The notes under the pieces are model-generated. The model saw only the letters and a list, made by a program, of their open reading frames with translations, ran no database searches and was not told the DNA's origin. The translations under genes were made by a program, and so were the position numbers. From Candidatus Nomurabacteria bacterium RIFCSPHIGHO2_01_FULL_40_20 (lineage in GTDB: Bacteria; Patescibacteriota; Minisyncoccia; Phycocordibacterales; UBA9973), in NCBI GenBank assembly GCA_001786835.1, contig MFTO01000015.1, forward strand, positions 1 to 32,822: DNA of 32,822 nucleotides, in the 5' to 3' direction. Every line of letters starts with the position of its first letter. Position 1 is the first letter of the stretch. This document shows positions 1-6,776 of the stretch, piece after piece.

Positions 1-300
1 AGCTTTTGAAATTATAGCAACCGCTGTGCTTATTTCTCCACGCAGAGTCACTCCTCCGAGGGCGACATAAGCGCGTCTGATTTTTTTTATTCCGGAAGTC
101 TTCTCGGCTTGGGAGAGGGCGTTTTTTAAAGATTTAACTGCTTCTTTTTGGTCTGTGATATAGCCGTGACGCAAGCCCTCGGTCTCGCTCTCGCCAATAC
201 CAATAACTTTAGGATTTTTTTCTCCCTTACTAAACTCTCCCACGACGACTCTCGTCATGTGGGTGCCCACGTCTATGCCCACCAAAATATTTCTTATCAT
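1..300 (-). CDS. ftsA: Cell division protein FtsA, N-terminal part (runs off the window)
   Basis: Reading the minus strand from an ATG at 300 gives 100 codons without a stop to the window edge. The product begins MIRNILVGIDVGTHMTRVVV, the first phosphate-binding strand of the actin/ASKHA fold. It continues with a GIGESETEGLRHGYI-like stretch and RRAYVALGG, as in FtsA. FtsA is the actin-like protein that tethers FtsZ to the membrane at the division site. It is the third gene of a minus-strand run rpsU-ybeY-ftsA, and its first 71 nt overlap the ybeY frame. MreB and DnaK share the fold, but the LRHG-I and ALGG pattern fits FtsA best. The C-terminal half and amphipathic helix lie outside the window. 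Confidence 0.85.
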   Translation of the reverse strand, partial: MIRNILVGIDVGTHMTRVVVGEFSKGEKNPKVIGIGESETEGLRHGYITDQKEAVKSLKNALSQAEKTSGIKKIRRAYVALGGVTLRGEISTAVAIISKA

Positions 301-661
301 TCTTTTGTTCTGCTCTCTCCATTCTACTACTATGTGACATTCCTTTCAAATGAAGCATGCCGTGGATAACTAAGAATCCTAGCAAGTCGCGGAAGTTTTT
401 GTTAAATTTTTTTGTCTCTTTTTTGATAACGGAGGGGGCTAGGATGAGTTCACCGGAATTTTTACTGAGTGAAAACGACAAGACGTTGGTCGGGCAGTCT
501 TTATGACGCCACTTTTTGTTCAATTCCCTTGAAGTTTTTTCATTTACGTAGGCGATAGAGAGGGAATATTTTGGACCCAAGATGTCATTTTTGATACGCA
601 AAATCGGCAAGACTGGAATCCTACTTTTGGTTTTATTTATTACAGATAAAGTTTCTTTCAC
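230..661 (-). CDS. ybeY: Endoribonuclease / rRNA maturation factor YbeY
   Basis: The 143-residue product contains HGMLHLKGMSH at about residues 100-110, the three-histidine zinc motif (HGxLHLxGxxH) of YbeY. It is preceded by TNVLSFSL, the usual TDVLSFP region. YbeY is a single-strand RNase acting in 16S rRNA 3'-end maturation and ribosome quality control. The start is GTG at 661, 4 nt after the rpsU stop, so the two are probably co-transcribed. The frame runs 71 nt into ftsA. The last ~20 residues (from KNDKKYFGG) are very basic, resemble no usual YbeY tail, and are simply ftsA read in another frame. Either the overlap is real or an indel near 305 hides a stop. Confidence 0.88.
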   Translation of the reverse strand: MKETLSVINKTKSRIPVLPILRIKNDILGPKYSLSIAYVNEKTSRELNKKWRHKDCPTNVLSFSLSKNSGELILAPSVIKKETKKFNKNFRDLLGFLVIHGMLHLKGMSHSSRMERAEQKNDKKYFGGHRRGHPHDESRRGRV

Positions 662-665
662 CTTT

Positions 666-893
666 TTATCTTATTTTACCCAATTTTCGGAGACGTTCGT
701 TTTCTTTTCTTTTCTTAAGTCGTTTTAAAGTTCCTTGTTTTACTTTAAGTTTTGATTCCTTCCTCTCGCTATAACGGGAGCCCTTCACTTTTTGGATGAT
801 ATTTGACTCCTGCATTTTACGGGAAAAACGGCGTAAAAGGCTGGCGTTGTTCTCGCTTGGATTTTTCTTCACTTCTATTATTGTTTTTGCCAT
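666..893 (-). CDS. rpsU: Small ribosomal subunit protein bS21
   Basis: The 75-residue, very basic product starts MAKTIIEVKKNPSENNASLL and has the bS21 core RRFSRKMQESNII. A Lys/Arg-rich helical tail ends ERLRKLGKIR. bS21 sits on the 30S platform near the anti-Shine-Dalgarno end of 16S rRNA. It heads the minus-strand run rpsU-ybeY-ftsA. The start at 893 is preceded by a good promoter whose -10 lies only 7 nt upstream, so the mRNA is probably leaderless and no Shine-Dalgarno sequence is present. Confidence 0.92.
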   Translation of the reverse strand: MAKTIIEVKKNPSENNASLLRRFSRKMQESNIIQKVKGSRYSERKESKLKVKQGTLKRLKKRKENERLRKLGKIR

Positions 894-900
894 TCGTTAT

Positions 901-928
901 AGATTATCACAAATAAAATTTATCGCAA
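901..928 (-). promoter_or_regulatory. Promoter of rpsU, predicted leaderless
   Basis: On the minus strand TTGCGA (928-923) and TAATCT (906-901) are separated by 16 nt. Only 7 nt lie between the -10 and the rpsU ATG at 893, so transcription should begin at or next to the A of the start codon. Confidence 0.6.
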
Positions 929-946
929 GCGGGCGTAATGGAATTT

Positions 947-974
947 ACCCATACACTATATATAGTGTATGGGT
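947..974. promoter_or_regulatory. Perfect 28-bp palindrome between divergent rpsU and greA
   Basis: ACCCATACACTATA is followed directly by its exact reverse complement, with no spacer. It lies between the rpsU promoter and greA. Each half contains TATAGT in the outward direction, so it could supply two -10 boxes or be the operator of a dimeric regulator. As RNA it would be an A/U-rich hairpin followed by a short U-rich run, so a weak terminator is a less likely alternative. Confidence 0.6.
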
Positions 975-1008
975 TTACTTTTTGAAAAATAAAAGATAAG
1001 ATAGGGAA

Positions 1009-1488
1009 ATGAAACAAACCAAAGACTATATAACAGAAGAAAAAAGAAAAGCGCTGGAAGAGGAATTAAAAGACTTGAAAGGTCCGAAAAGGAAAGAAAT
1101 TTTGGAAGCTTTGGCCTATGCCAAATCCCTAGGAGACCTTGCCGAGAATGCCGAGTACCACCAAGCGCGTGAAGACCAAGGCAAGTTAGAAGCCAGAATC
1201 GCCAAAATAGAGCAGATACTTCGCTCTTCGGAAGTAGTTTCGGGTGGCGGGGGTGAGATGATTGAAGTGGGTTCCAAGGTGGTGGTGCAAAAAGAAAATC
1301 ATGGAAAGAATCAGGATGAAAAGAAAACTTATATTATAGTCGGCTCGGAAGAAGCTGATATGGCGCAGGGGAAAATTTCCAACCGTTCCCCGTTTGGTGA
1401 AGCGCTTTTCGGAAAAAAGAAAGGAGCTAATATTTCCTTTGATACTCCGAAGGGTAAAGTGCATTATAAAATCGTTAGTGTGTCCTAA
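1009..1488 (+). CDS. greA: Transcription elongation factor GreA
   Basis: The 159-residue product has the two GreA domains. An N-terminal coiled coil (about 1-78) carries the acidic tip LGDLAENAEYH, with D43 and E46 placed to bind Mg2+ in the RNA polymerase secondary channel. A C-terminal FKBP-like domain (about 85-159) includes ISNRSPFGEALFGKKKG. GreA stimulates cleavage of backtracked RNA so that stalled polymerase can resume. The length matches the usual ~158 residues. AGGG just before the ATG is the only ribosome-binding candidate. lysS follows after 14 nt, so the pair probably forms one transcript. Confidence 0.95.
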   Translation: MKQTKDYITEEKRKALEEELKDLKGPKRKEILEALAYAKSLGDLAENAEYHQAREDQGKLEARIAKIEQILRSSEVVSGGGGEMIEVGSKVVVQKENHGKNQDEKKTYIIVGSEEADMAQGKISNRSPFGEALFGKKKGANISFDTPKGKVHYKIVSVS

Positions 1489-1502
1489 TTAGAATCCAAA
1501 GT

Positions 1503-2957
1503 ATGTCTTTGATTGACGAAATAAAAGATGCAAGATTAAAAAAACTTGAACTTCTCAAAAAGAAAGGTATAAACCCATACCCAGCCGAAGCAAAAAGAGA
1601 AATGTCTTTGGGAGAAGCTTCCGAGAATTTTGAAACTCTAGAAAAAGGGGGAGAGGCAAAATGGCTTGCGGGACGAGTGATGTCTATCCGCGGGCAGGGG
1701 GCTATAGTTTTTATCACCCTTGATGATGGCACCGGAGTGTTCCAAGGGCTTCTTAAAAAAGATTCTTTGGGAGAAGAAAAATTTGATTTTTTTGGCGAGG
1801 TGGCAGACATTGGGGACTTTGTGGAGATACAGGGAACTTTTTTCACGACCAAAAGAGGGGAGAAGACACTGGAGGTAAAAAATTGGAACATGCTTACCAA
1901 AACTTTGCTTCCGCTTCCGGAGAAATGGCATGGACTTACAGATGTGGAAGAGCGCTTCCGCAAAAGGTATTTGGATATTTTGATGGACAAAGAAGTACGG
2001 GAACTACTCGAGAAGAAGACAAAATTTTGGGAAGTGACTAGGAATTTTATGGTGAGTCATGGATTCTTGGAAGTAGAGACGCCGACACTCGAAGTGACAA
2101 CTGGTGGAGCCGAGGCTACGCCCTTCAAAACTTACAATGAAGATTTTAAACTTCCGCTTTATTTGAGGATTTCTATCGGCGAGCTTTGGCAGAAGAGACT
2201 GATGTCGGCTGGATTTCCGAAAACTTTTGAAATCGGACGCGCTTATAGGAATGAAGGTAGTGATGCGAATCACTTACAGGAGTTTACCAATATGGAATTT
2301 TATTGGGCGTATGCGAACTATAAAGACGGTATGAAGCTTGCCGAAGAGCTTTATAAAAAAATTGCGCTAGAAGTTTTCGGTAAAACTTCGTTTGAAACTC
2401 GCGGGCACAAGTTTGACCTCGGGGGCAAGTGGGAAGAGATAGATTATCGCGAGACTGTCAAAAAAGAAACCGGTATAGATATTTTAAACACCACTTATGA
2501 TGAAGTGAAAAATAAATTGGAAACACTTGGCGTGGAGTATGATGGCGAGACCATGGAGCGCTTGGTGGATACGCTTTGGAAATATTGCAGGAAGAATATT
2601 TCCGGACCGGTATTTTTGACGGGACATCCGAAACTCGTCTCTCCGCTTTCTAAATCCATGCCGGAGAATCCCGAGCTCACCGAGAGATTTCAAATAATTA
2701 TCGCGGGCTCGGAAGTCGGGAATGGCTTTTCGGAATTAAACGACCCCCTAGACCAGTTGGAGCGATTTAATGCGCAACAAGAATTGATTGACCGCGGAGA
2801 CAAAGAAGCTATGATGCCGGACTATGAATTTGTGGAAATGCTGGAACATGGCATGCCACCGACTTGCGGTTTCGGTTTCGGTGAAATGCTTTTTGCTTTC
2901 CTTGCTGACAAACCTATCCGAGAAACTCAATTTTTCCCACTTATGCGACCAAGATAA
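1503..2957 (+). CDS. lysS: Lysyl-tRNA synthetase, class II
   Basis: The 484-residue enzyme charges tRNA-Lys. It shows the N-terminal OB-fold anticodon-binding domain (about 55-150, LAGRVMSIRGQGAIVFITLDD), motif 1 (FLEVETPTLEVTTGGA), motif 2 (FEIGRAYRNEGSDANHLQEF) and motif 3 near the C-terminus (GFGFGEMLFAFLADKPIRE). The length is typical. Motif 3 of class II synthetases normally reads G-x-G-x-(D/E)-R, with the Arg contacting ATP phosphates. Here the residue after E461 is Met462 (codon ATG). A one-base change from AGG would restore Arg, so this is either a real substitution or a base error. It follows greA closely and ends before a hairpin. Confidence 0.94.
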   Translation: MSLIDEIKDARLKKLELLKKKGINPYPAEAKREMSLGEASENFETLEKGGEAKWLAGRVMSIRGQGAIVFITLDDGTGVFQGLLKKDSLGEEKFDFFGEVADIGDFVEIQGTFFTTKRGEKTLEVKNWNMLTKTLLPLPEKWHGLTDVEERFRKRYLDILMDKEVRELLEKKTKFWEVTRNFMVSHGFLEVETPTLEVTTGGAEATPFKTYNEDFKLPLYLRISIGELWQKRLMSAGFPKTFEIGRAYRNEGSDANHLQEFTNMEFYWAYANYKDGMKLAEELYKKIALEVFGKTSFETRGHKFDLGGKWEEIDYRETVKKETGIDILNTTYDEVKNKLETLGVEYDGETMERLVDTLWKYCRKNISGPVFLTGHPKLVSPLSKSMPENPELTERFQIIIAGSEVGNGFSELNDPLDQLERFNAQQELIDRGDKEAMMPDYEFVEMLEHGMPPTCGFGFGEMLFAFLADKPIRETQFFPLMRPR

Positions 2958-2962
2958 AGAGT

Positions 2963-2983
2963 TGCGGAAGTCCGTCTTCCGCA
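2963..2983 (+). terminator. Hairpin after lysS, possible terminator
   Basis: TGCGGAAG and CTTCCGCA form an 8-bp stem around a 5-nt loop, six bases after the lysS stop. The following bases are not a T-run, so it may stabilise the mRNA 3' end rather than end transcription by itself. Confidence 0.45.
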
Positions 2984-2996
2984 CTAAAAGGGAAGG

Positions 2997-3027
2997 AATA
3001 AAAAAAGACAGACCACAAATGGATCTG
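2997..3027 (-). terminator. Intrinsic terminator of the predicted small RNA
   Basis: On the minus strand CAGATCC and GGTCTG pair (one bulged base) around a 6-nt loop. The RNA then continues TCTTTTTTTATT, a clear U-tract. The orientation points away from mraZ, towards the 3' end of lysS. Confidence 0.6.
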
Positions 3028-3195
3028 CCCTTCAGGCCGGGAATGCTCTTCCCCCCACTAAATCTATTTCACCAATCGGGACGCGAATATAATTCCCGGT
3101 TCTGTTTGCCCCCCTTTGAATTAGGAGGCTTTCACGTGTGTCGGGCGCGATAGGCCTTCGTCACGTGGACTTTTTCTTCGAATCGAAAAAGTCAC
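3000..3195 (-). ncRNA. Predicted structured small RNA of about 195 nt, family unknown
   Basis: This gene-free stretch on the minus strand has a promoter, a series of paired segments and an intrinsic terminator. Hairpins in order along the RNA: GACTTTTTC with GAAAAAGTC (3194-3170), two CACGTG halves (3169 to about 3135), GCCTCC with GGGGGC around position 3120, CGGGA with TCCCG around 3085, GGGAA with TTCCC around 3045, and the terminator stem 3027-3009. No reading frame of note covers it. The size resembles 6S RNA, but the ends do not pair into the long 6S-type rod. No SRP, RNase P or tmRNA signature is visible. Identity is unknown. Confidence 0.5.
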
Positions 3196-3199
3196 TTTC

Positions 3200-3227
3200 A
3201 TAATAACACATTTACGATATTTAGCAA
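3200..3227 (-). promoter_or_regulatory. Promoter of the predicted small RNA
   Basis: On the minus strand TTGCTA (3227-3222), a 16-nt spacer and TATTAT (3205-3200) give a good sigma-70-like promoter. The predicted start is about 3195-3193, at the base of the first hairpin. Confidence 0.5.
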
Positions 3228-3245
3228 GTTTTTTACATAGTAGGG

Positions 3246-3254
3246 TTATCCACA
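3246..3254 (+). promoter_or_regulatory. Perfect DnaA-box consensus upstream of mraZ
   Basis: TTATCCACA matches the strict DnaA 9-mer. It is the only perfect copy I found in non-coding DNA here and lies 12 bp upstream of the mraZ -35. One box does not make an origin; DnaA control of the division cluster is possible. Confidence 0.4.
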
Positions 3255-3265
3255 GGAGGGCTCTT

Positions 3266-3319
3266 TTGCTATAAAAAGGGCAGTGGTATACAATGTATAC
3301 CAAGTGGGAAAAAGTGGGA
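3266..3319 (+). promoter_or_regulatory. mraZ promoter, 17-bp inverted repeat and two MraZ boxes
   Basis: TTGCTA (3266-3271), a 17-nt spacer and TACAAT (3289-3294) form the promoter. The -10 lies inside a perfect inverted repeat, GGTATACA-A-TGTATACC (3285-3301). Two TGGGA boxes follow at 3305-3309 and 3315-3319, exactly 10 bp apart. This is the TGGGA-N5 spacing known for MraZ, which represses its own operon, so autoregulation is expected. Confidence 0.75.
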
Positions 3320-3330
3320 AATAAAAATTT

Positions 3331-3777
3331 ATGCTCATCGGCGAATACATACATACTATAGATCAGAAAAACAGAGTGTCCGTTCCGGTAAAATTCAGGA
3401 AGGAACTCGGTCGGAAAGTTATTATCACTCCTGGGCTTGATAACTGTCTGTTCGTTTTCAACATGAAGGGTTGGGAAAAAGTTGCCAAGAGATTAATGTC
3501 TTCCGAAAACGATTTATCTTTCCTCCGCGCTGACCAACGAAGTTTCAATCGAAACATGTTCGGGCAAGCTATGGATGTGGAGATAGATTCAATCGGGCGG
3601 ATACTTTTACCGGACGTTTTGAAAGACAAAATCAAGCCGAAAAATTCTGTTGCGATTATCGGAGTAGAAGACCGGCTAGAAATTTGGAACGATGAAGTTT
3701 GGAAAAGCTATAAGGAAAAAGCCAGAAACGAAGCGGAAGCATTAGCAGAAAAATTGGCGGGCAGAAAAGATGAGTAA
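3331..3777 (+). CDS. mraZ: Transcriptional regulator MraZ
   Basis: The 148-residue product carries two SpoVT/AbrB-like swapped-hairpin repeats, at about residues 5-50 (GEYIHTIDQKNRVSVPVKFR) and 78-125 (MDVEIDSIGRILLPDVL). The D-x-x-(N/G)-R-(V/I) pattern appears in both. MraZ forms rings that bind tandem TGGGA boxes and usually represses the division and cell-wall cluster. Two such boxes lie 12-26 bp upstream of the start. The gene opens the cluster and overlaps rsmH by 8 bp, so the two are translationally coupled. The length is normal for the family (about 143). Confidence 0.95.
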   Translation: MLIGEYIHTIDQKNRVSVPVKFRKELGRKVIITPGLDNCLFVFNMKGWEKVAKRLMSSENDLSFLRADQRSFNRNMFGQAMDVEIDSIGRILLPDVLKDKIKPKNSVAIIGVEDRLEIWNDEVWKSYKEKARNEAEALAEKLAGRKDE

Positions 3778-4687
3778 AGAAGTAAAAGATACGGTTTCGG
3801 TTCACAAGAGTGTTCTTTTAAATGAAGTTATACAAGGTTTGCATTTGAGCGATAAGTCGGTGGTGGTTGACGGCACTTTTGGGGGTGGTGGACATTCGAG
3901 CGAGATTTGCAAAAGATACCCGAAGGCTAAAATCATCGCGATTGACCAAGACAAGCATGCTTGGGTTAGCGCTAAGAGCAAGTTTAAGGGAATCAAATGC
4001 GACATTTCTTTTTTCAATATAAATTTCCGCGATTTGGAAAATGTTTTGGTAAAAGAAAAGTTAGCGACGGTTGACGCAGTTTTGTTTGACCTCGGACTCT
4101 CGTCAGACCAGCTAGAGAATTCCGGCAGAGGATTTTCTTTTCTAAAGGATGAGCCACTCCTGATGACAATGAAAGAAAATCCTTCGCCAGAAGATTTGAC
4201 TGCCCGGGACATAGTGAACACTTGGAGCGAAGAGAATATCGCGGATATCATCTACGGCTATGGTGAAGAAAGGTTTTCAAGGAGAATTTCAAAAGCAATT
4301 GTAGAGAGCCGGAAGAAAAATAAGTTTGAAACGACTTTTGATTTGGTGGGAGTGGTGGAGGCAAGTGTGCCCAAAGTAGCGAAGCGGGGCCGGATACACC
4401 CGGCGACAAAAACTTTTCAAGCATTGCGGATAGCAGTGAACGACGAGTTAAATACGCTAGATATCGGTTTGAAAAAAGGGTTTGAAATTTTGAGGGTAGG
4501 CGGACGAATGGCAGTCGTATCGTTTCATAGTTTGGAAGACAGGATAGTCAAGAGATTTTACAAAGCCAAAGAAGAGGCAGGGGAAGCGAATTTGATAAAT
4601 AAAAAACCGATTGCAGCAAGCGAGGGAGAGTTAAAAGAAAATCCCAGAGCTCGAAGCGCCAAGCTCCGAATAATAGAGAAAATATAA
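3770..4687 (+). CDS. rsmH: 16S rRNA (cytosine-1402-N4)-methyltransferase RsmH
   Basis: The 305-residue enzyme uses S-adenosylmethionine to methylate N4 of C1402 in the 30S decoding centre. The SAM site VVVDGTFGGGGHSSE (31-45) and the following IIAIDQD are clear, as are LFDLGLSSDQLENSGRGFSF, HPATKTFQALRIAVNDEL and VVSFHSLEDRIVKRFY. The length matches the family. The start overlaps the end of mraZ by 8 bp, in the mraZ-rsmH order usual for division/wall clusters. Confidence 0.96.
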   Translation: MSKEVKDTVSVHKSVLLNEVIQGLHLSDKSVVVDGTFGGGGHSSEICKRYPKAKIIAIDQDKHAWVSAKSKFKGIKCDISFFNINFRDLENVLVKEKLATVDAVLFDLGLSSDQLENSGRGFSFLKDEPLLMTMKENPSPEDLTARDIVNTWSEENIADIIYGYGEERFSRRISKAIVESRKKNKFETTFDLVGVVEASVPKVAKRGRIHPATKTFQALRIAVNDELNTLDIGLKKGFEILRVGGRMAVVSFHSLEDRIVKRFYKAKEEAGEANLINKKPIAASEGELKENPRARSAKLRIIEKI

Positions 4688-4702
4688 AATCAATAGAAAA
4701 TA

Positions 4703-5056
4703 ATGAGACAAGCAAGTTTAAAACTAAAAAATTACGCATCCAATGTATTTGCTGTGGATAGCAATAATTTACAGAAGAAAATTTTACACACGATACTCCT
4801 GTCTTTCGGAGCGCTTGCGGTATGTTATGTCTTAATTATTACAAGTACTATTTTTAATATTATTGAACGCAAAGCTCTCGAGACGAAAACGCGCATGGTT
4901 TTGAACGAAGTAAGTGAACTTGAAGTGCTGTATCTCTCGATAGGTAAAGATGTAGATATCTCTATGTCTCGCGCCATGGGTTTTGTAGAAACGAAAACGA
5001 ATTTTGCGACTCGCAAGTCTATTGGCAGTCTAACGCTTGCGCAAAATGAAATCTAA
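4703..5056 (+). CDS. FtsL-like bitopic division protein (by position and topology)
   Basis: The 117-residue protein has a short basic cytoplasmic end, one membrane helix (about 29-52, LLSFGALAVCYVLIITSTIF) and an extracytoplasmic stretch with helical heptad character. It sits between rsmH and a class B PBP, the place of ftsL, and overlaps the PBP gene by 11-20 bp. FtsL is part of the FtsQLB complex that activates septal peptidoglycan synthesis. Sequence conservation in FtsL is very low, so the call rests on gene order, size and topology. The extracytoplasmic part is rather short for a leucine zipper. Confidence 0.6.
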   Translation: MRQASLKLKNYASNVFAVDSNNLQKKILHTILLSFGALAVCYVLIITSTIFNIIERKALETKTRMVLNEVSELEVLYLSIGKDVDISMSRAMGFVETKTNFATRKSIGSLTLAQNEI

Positions 5057-6776
5057 CGCATCTTCCATTTTTTCTTTTAGGACGAAAGTTTTATCTATAT
5101 TGATTTTAATTTTTGCCTCTATTTTGATCGGCAAGCTCTTTTTGGTGCAAATAATACACCGAGAAGCTTTTGCCGACGAAGCCAATAAACAATACTTTAC
5201 TCCCTCGGCGGGTGTTTTTGAGCGAGGCACAATTTTTTTTAAAACCAAAGATGGTTCTTTGGTTTCGGCAGCCACCCAAATGGCTGGATTCAAACTCGTT
5301 GTCAACCCGAGTGAGATTTCTGACCCCGAAGATGTATATAAAAAATTATCCACGAAGCTCTCTATAAACCAAGAAGAATTTCTTAAAAAAACAGAAGACA
5401 GAAATGATACTTATGCAGAAATAATCGATCATTTATCGCAAAAACAAATGGAAGCTATATCTCTTCTCAAAATCCGTGGTGTTTCGCTTGTAAAAGAAAA
5501 ATGGCGATTTTACCCCGGGGGTAGTTTGGCTTCACACACTTTAGGTTTAGTAGGGTACAAGGGCGATGAATTGGGCGGGCGCTATGGATTAGAGAGGCAG
5601 TATGATGATGAACTCTCGCGAAACAAAGACAATCCATATATAAATTTCTTTGCTGAAGTTTTTTCAAATATTAAGGAAAATTTCTCATCGCCGGAAGAGA
5701 AAGACGGGGATATCATAACCACTATTGAACCCTCGGTACAGGGATTTTTAGAAAAAGAACTTTCACAAGTCAAGGCAAAATGGGCTGTTGATTCAATAGG
5801 CGGAATAATTATGAATCCTAAAGACGGGGCGATTTATGCAATGGGAGCGTTACCCCAATTTGACCCAAATGATTTCAGCGGAGAGAATATTTCTGTTTTT
5901 GCAAACCCTCTGGTAGAGCGAGTGCTTGAATTCGGCTCGGTAGTGAAACCTCTGGTGATGGCAGGGGCGCTTGACGCAGGCGCAGTCACAGCGGGCACTG
6001 CGTATAATGACACCGGCTCGGTCTGGATTGAAAAAAAAGAAATTTTCAATTTTGACAAGAAGGGGCGGGGACCGGACACCACCATGCAAGAAGTTTTGGG
6101 TGAGTCACTCAACACCGGGATGGTTTTCGTGTATCAAAAGCTTGGCAAAGAAAAATTGCGCGAATATCTTTATTCTTTTGGTATTAAAGACAGGACAGGG
6201 ATAAATCTTCCAAACGAAACGAGTGGACTTACTTCTAATTTGGACATAAAAAGTTCTCGCGAGATAGAATATGCCAATGCTTCTTTTGGTCAAGGTATAG
6301 CCATGACGCCGATATCTATAGTGCGTTCGCTTTCCGCTCTTTCAAATGGGGGGTATCTGGTCACTCCGCATGTGGTGGATAGCATAAAATATAATAACGG
6401 TATTTCAAAAAAAATAATTTATCCCGACCCTGTGCAGACAAAAATAAGCGCGGAAACCAGTGAAGAAATAACCCGAATGTTGGTAGAAGTCATGGACAAG
6501 TCCCTCAAAGGAGGATTGGCAAAATTAGAACACAACAGCATCGCCGTGAAAACCGGTACGGCGCAGGTTGCGAATCTAGAGGGAGGAGGATATTATGAAG
6601 ACAAGCATACGCATTCTTTTGTAGGATATTTTCCGGCTTATGACCCAGAGTTTATAATATTTCTTTATGCGGTAAATCCCAAAGGAGTGCAGTACGCTTC
6701 CCAGACTTGGGCAGACCCGTTTTTGAGTATCACAAAATTTTTACTGAACTATTACAAAATCCTACCGGATAGATAA
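5046..6776 (+). CDS. Class B penicillin-binding protein (FtsI/PBP2-like transpeptidase)
   Basis: This 576-residue DD-transpeptidase cross-links septal peptidoglycan. It has one N-terminal membrane anchor (about 15-35) and a dimerisation/pedestal domain with RFYPGGSLASHTLGLVG and YGLERQYDDEL. The transpeptidase domain has all three motifs: SVVK with catalytic Ser298 and Lys301, SLN at about 354-356, and KTG at 502-504. No glycosyltransferase domain is present, so it is class B. I prefer the ATG at 5046; a TTG at 5037 in the same frame would add three residues. It overlaps the FtsL-like gene, and its stop shares a base with the murF start, consistent with one operon. Confidence 0.92.
   Translation: MKSNASSIFSFRTKVLSILILIFASILIGKLFLVQIIHREAFADEANKQYFTPSAGVFERGTIFFKTKDGSLVSAATQMAGFKLVVNPSEISDPEDVYKKLSTKLSINQEEFLKKTEDRNDTYAEIIDHLSQKQMEAISLLKIRGVSLVKEKWRFYPGGSLASHTLGLVGYKGDELGGRYGLERQYDDELSRNKDNPYINFFAEVFSNIKENFSSPEEKDGDIITTIEPSVQGFLEKELSQVKAKWAVDSIGGIIMNPKDGAIYAMGALPQFDPNDFSGENISVFANPLVERVLEFGSVVKPLVMAGALDAGAVTAGTAYNDTGSVWIEKKEIFNFDKKGRGPDTTMQEVLGESLNTGMVFVYQKLGKEKLREYLYSFGIKDRTGINLPNETSGLTSNLDIKSSREIEYANASFGQGIAMTPISIVRSLSALSNGGYLVTPHVVDSIKYNNGISKKIIYPDPVQTKISAETSEEITRMLVEVMDKSLKGGLAKLEHNSIAVKTGTAQVANLEGGGYYEDKHTHSFVGYFPAYDPEFIIFLYAVNPKGVQYASQTWADPFLSITKFLLNYYKILPDR

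Noticed and set aside
50-72. Further copy of dispersed repeat B in ftsA (CTCCGAGGGCG)
   Set aside because: Only 11 bases match and they encode the conserved ALGG of FtsA, so chance is enough.
148-369. Plus-strand ORF opposite ftsA/ybeY
   Set aside because: It overlaps two recognisable minus-strand genes and has no family features.
1475-1990. Minus-strand ORF of 171 codons opposite lysS
   Set aside because: It is the serine-rich shadow of a clear lysS frame. The same holds for 3802-4251, 27434-27889, 29060-29602 and similar frames opposite strong genes.
3000-3195. 6S RNA, SRP RNA or tmRNA
   Set aside because: Size fits 6S, but the two ends do not pair into a long rod; no SRP loop or tmRNA tRNA-like end is visible. 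Left as an unknown RNA.
3246-3254. Replication origin
   Set aside because: Only one perfect DnaA box, no A/T-rich unwinding element with a box cluster, and no dnaA or dnaN nearby.
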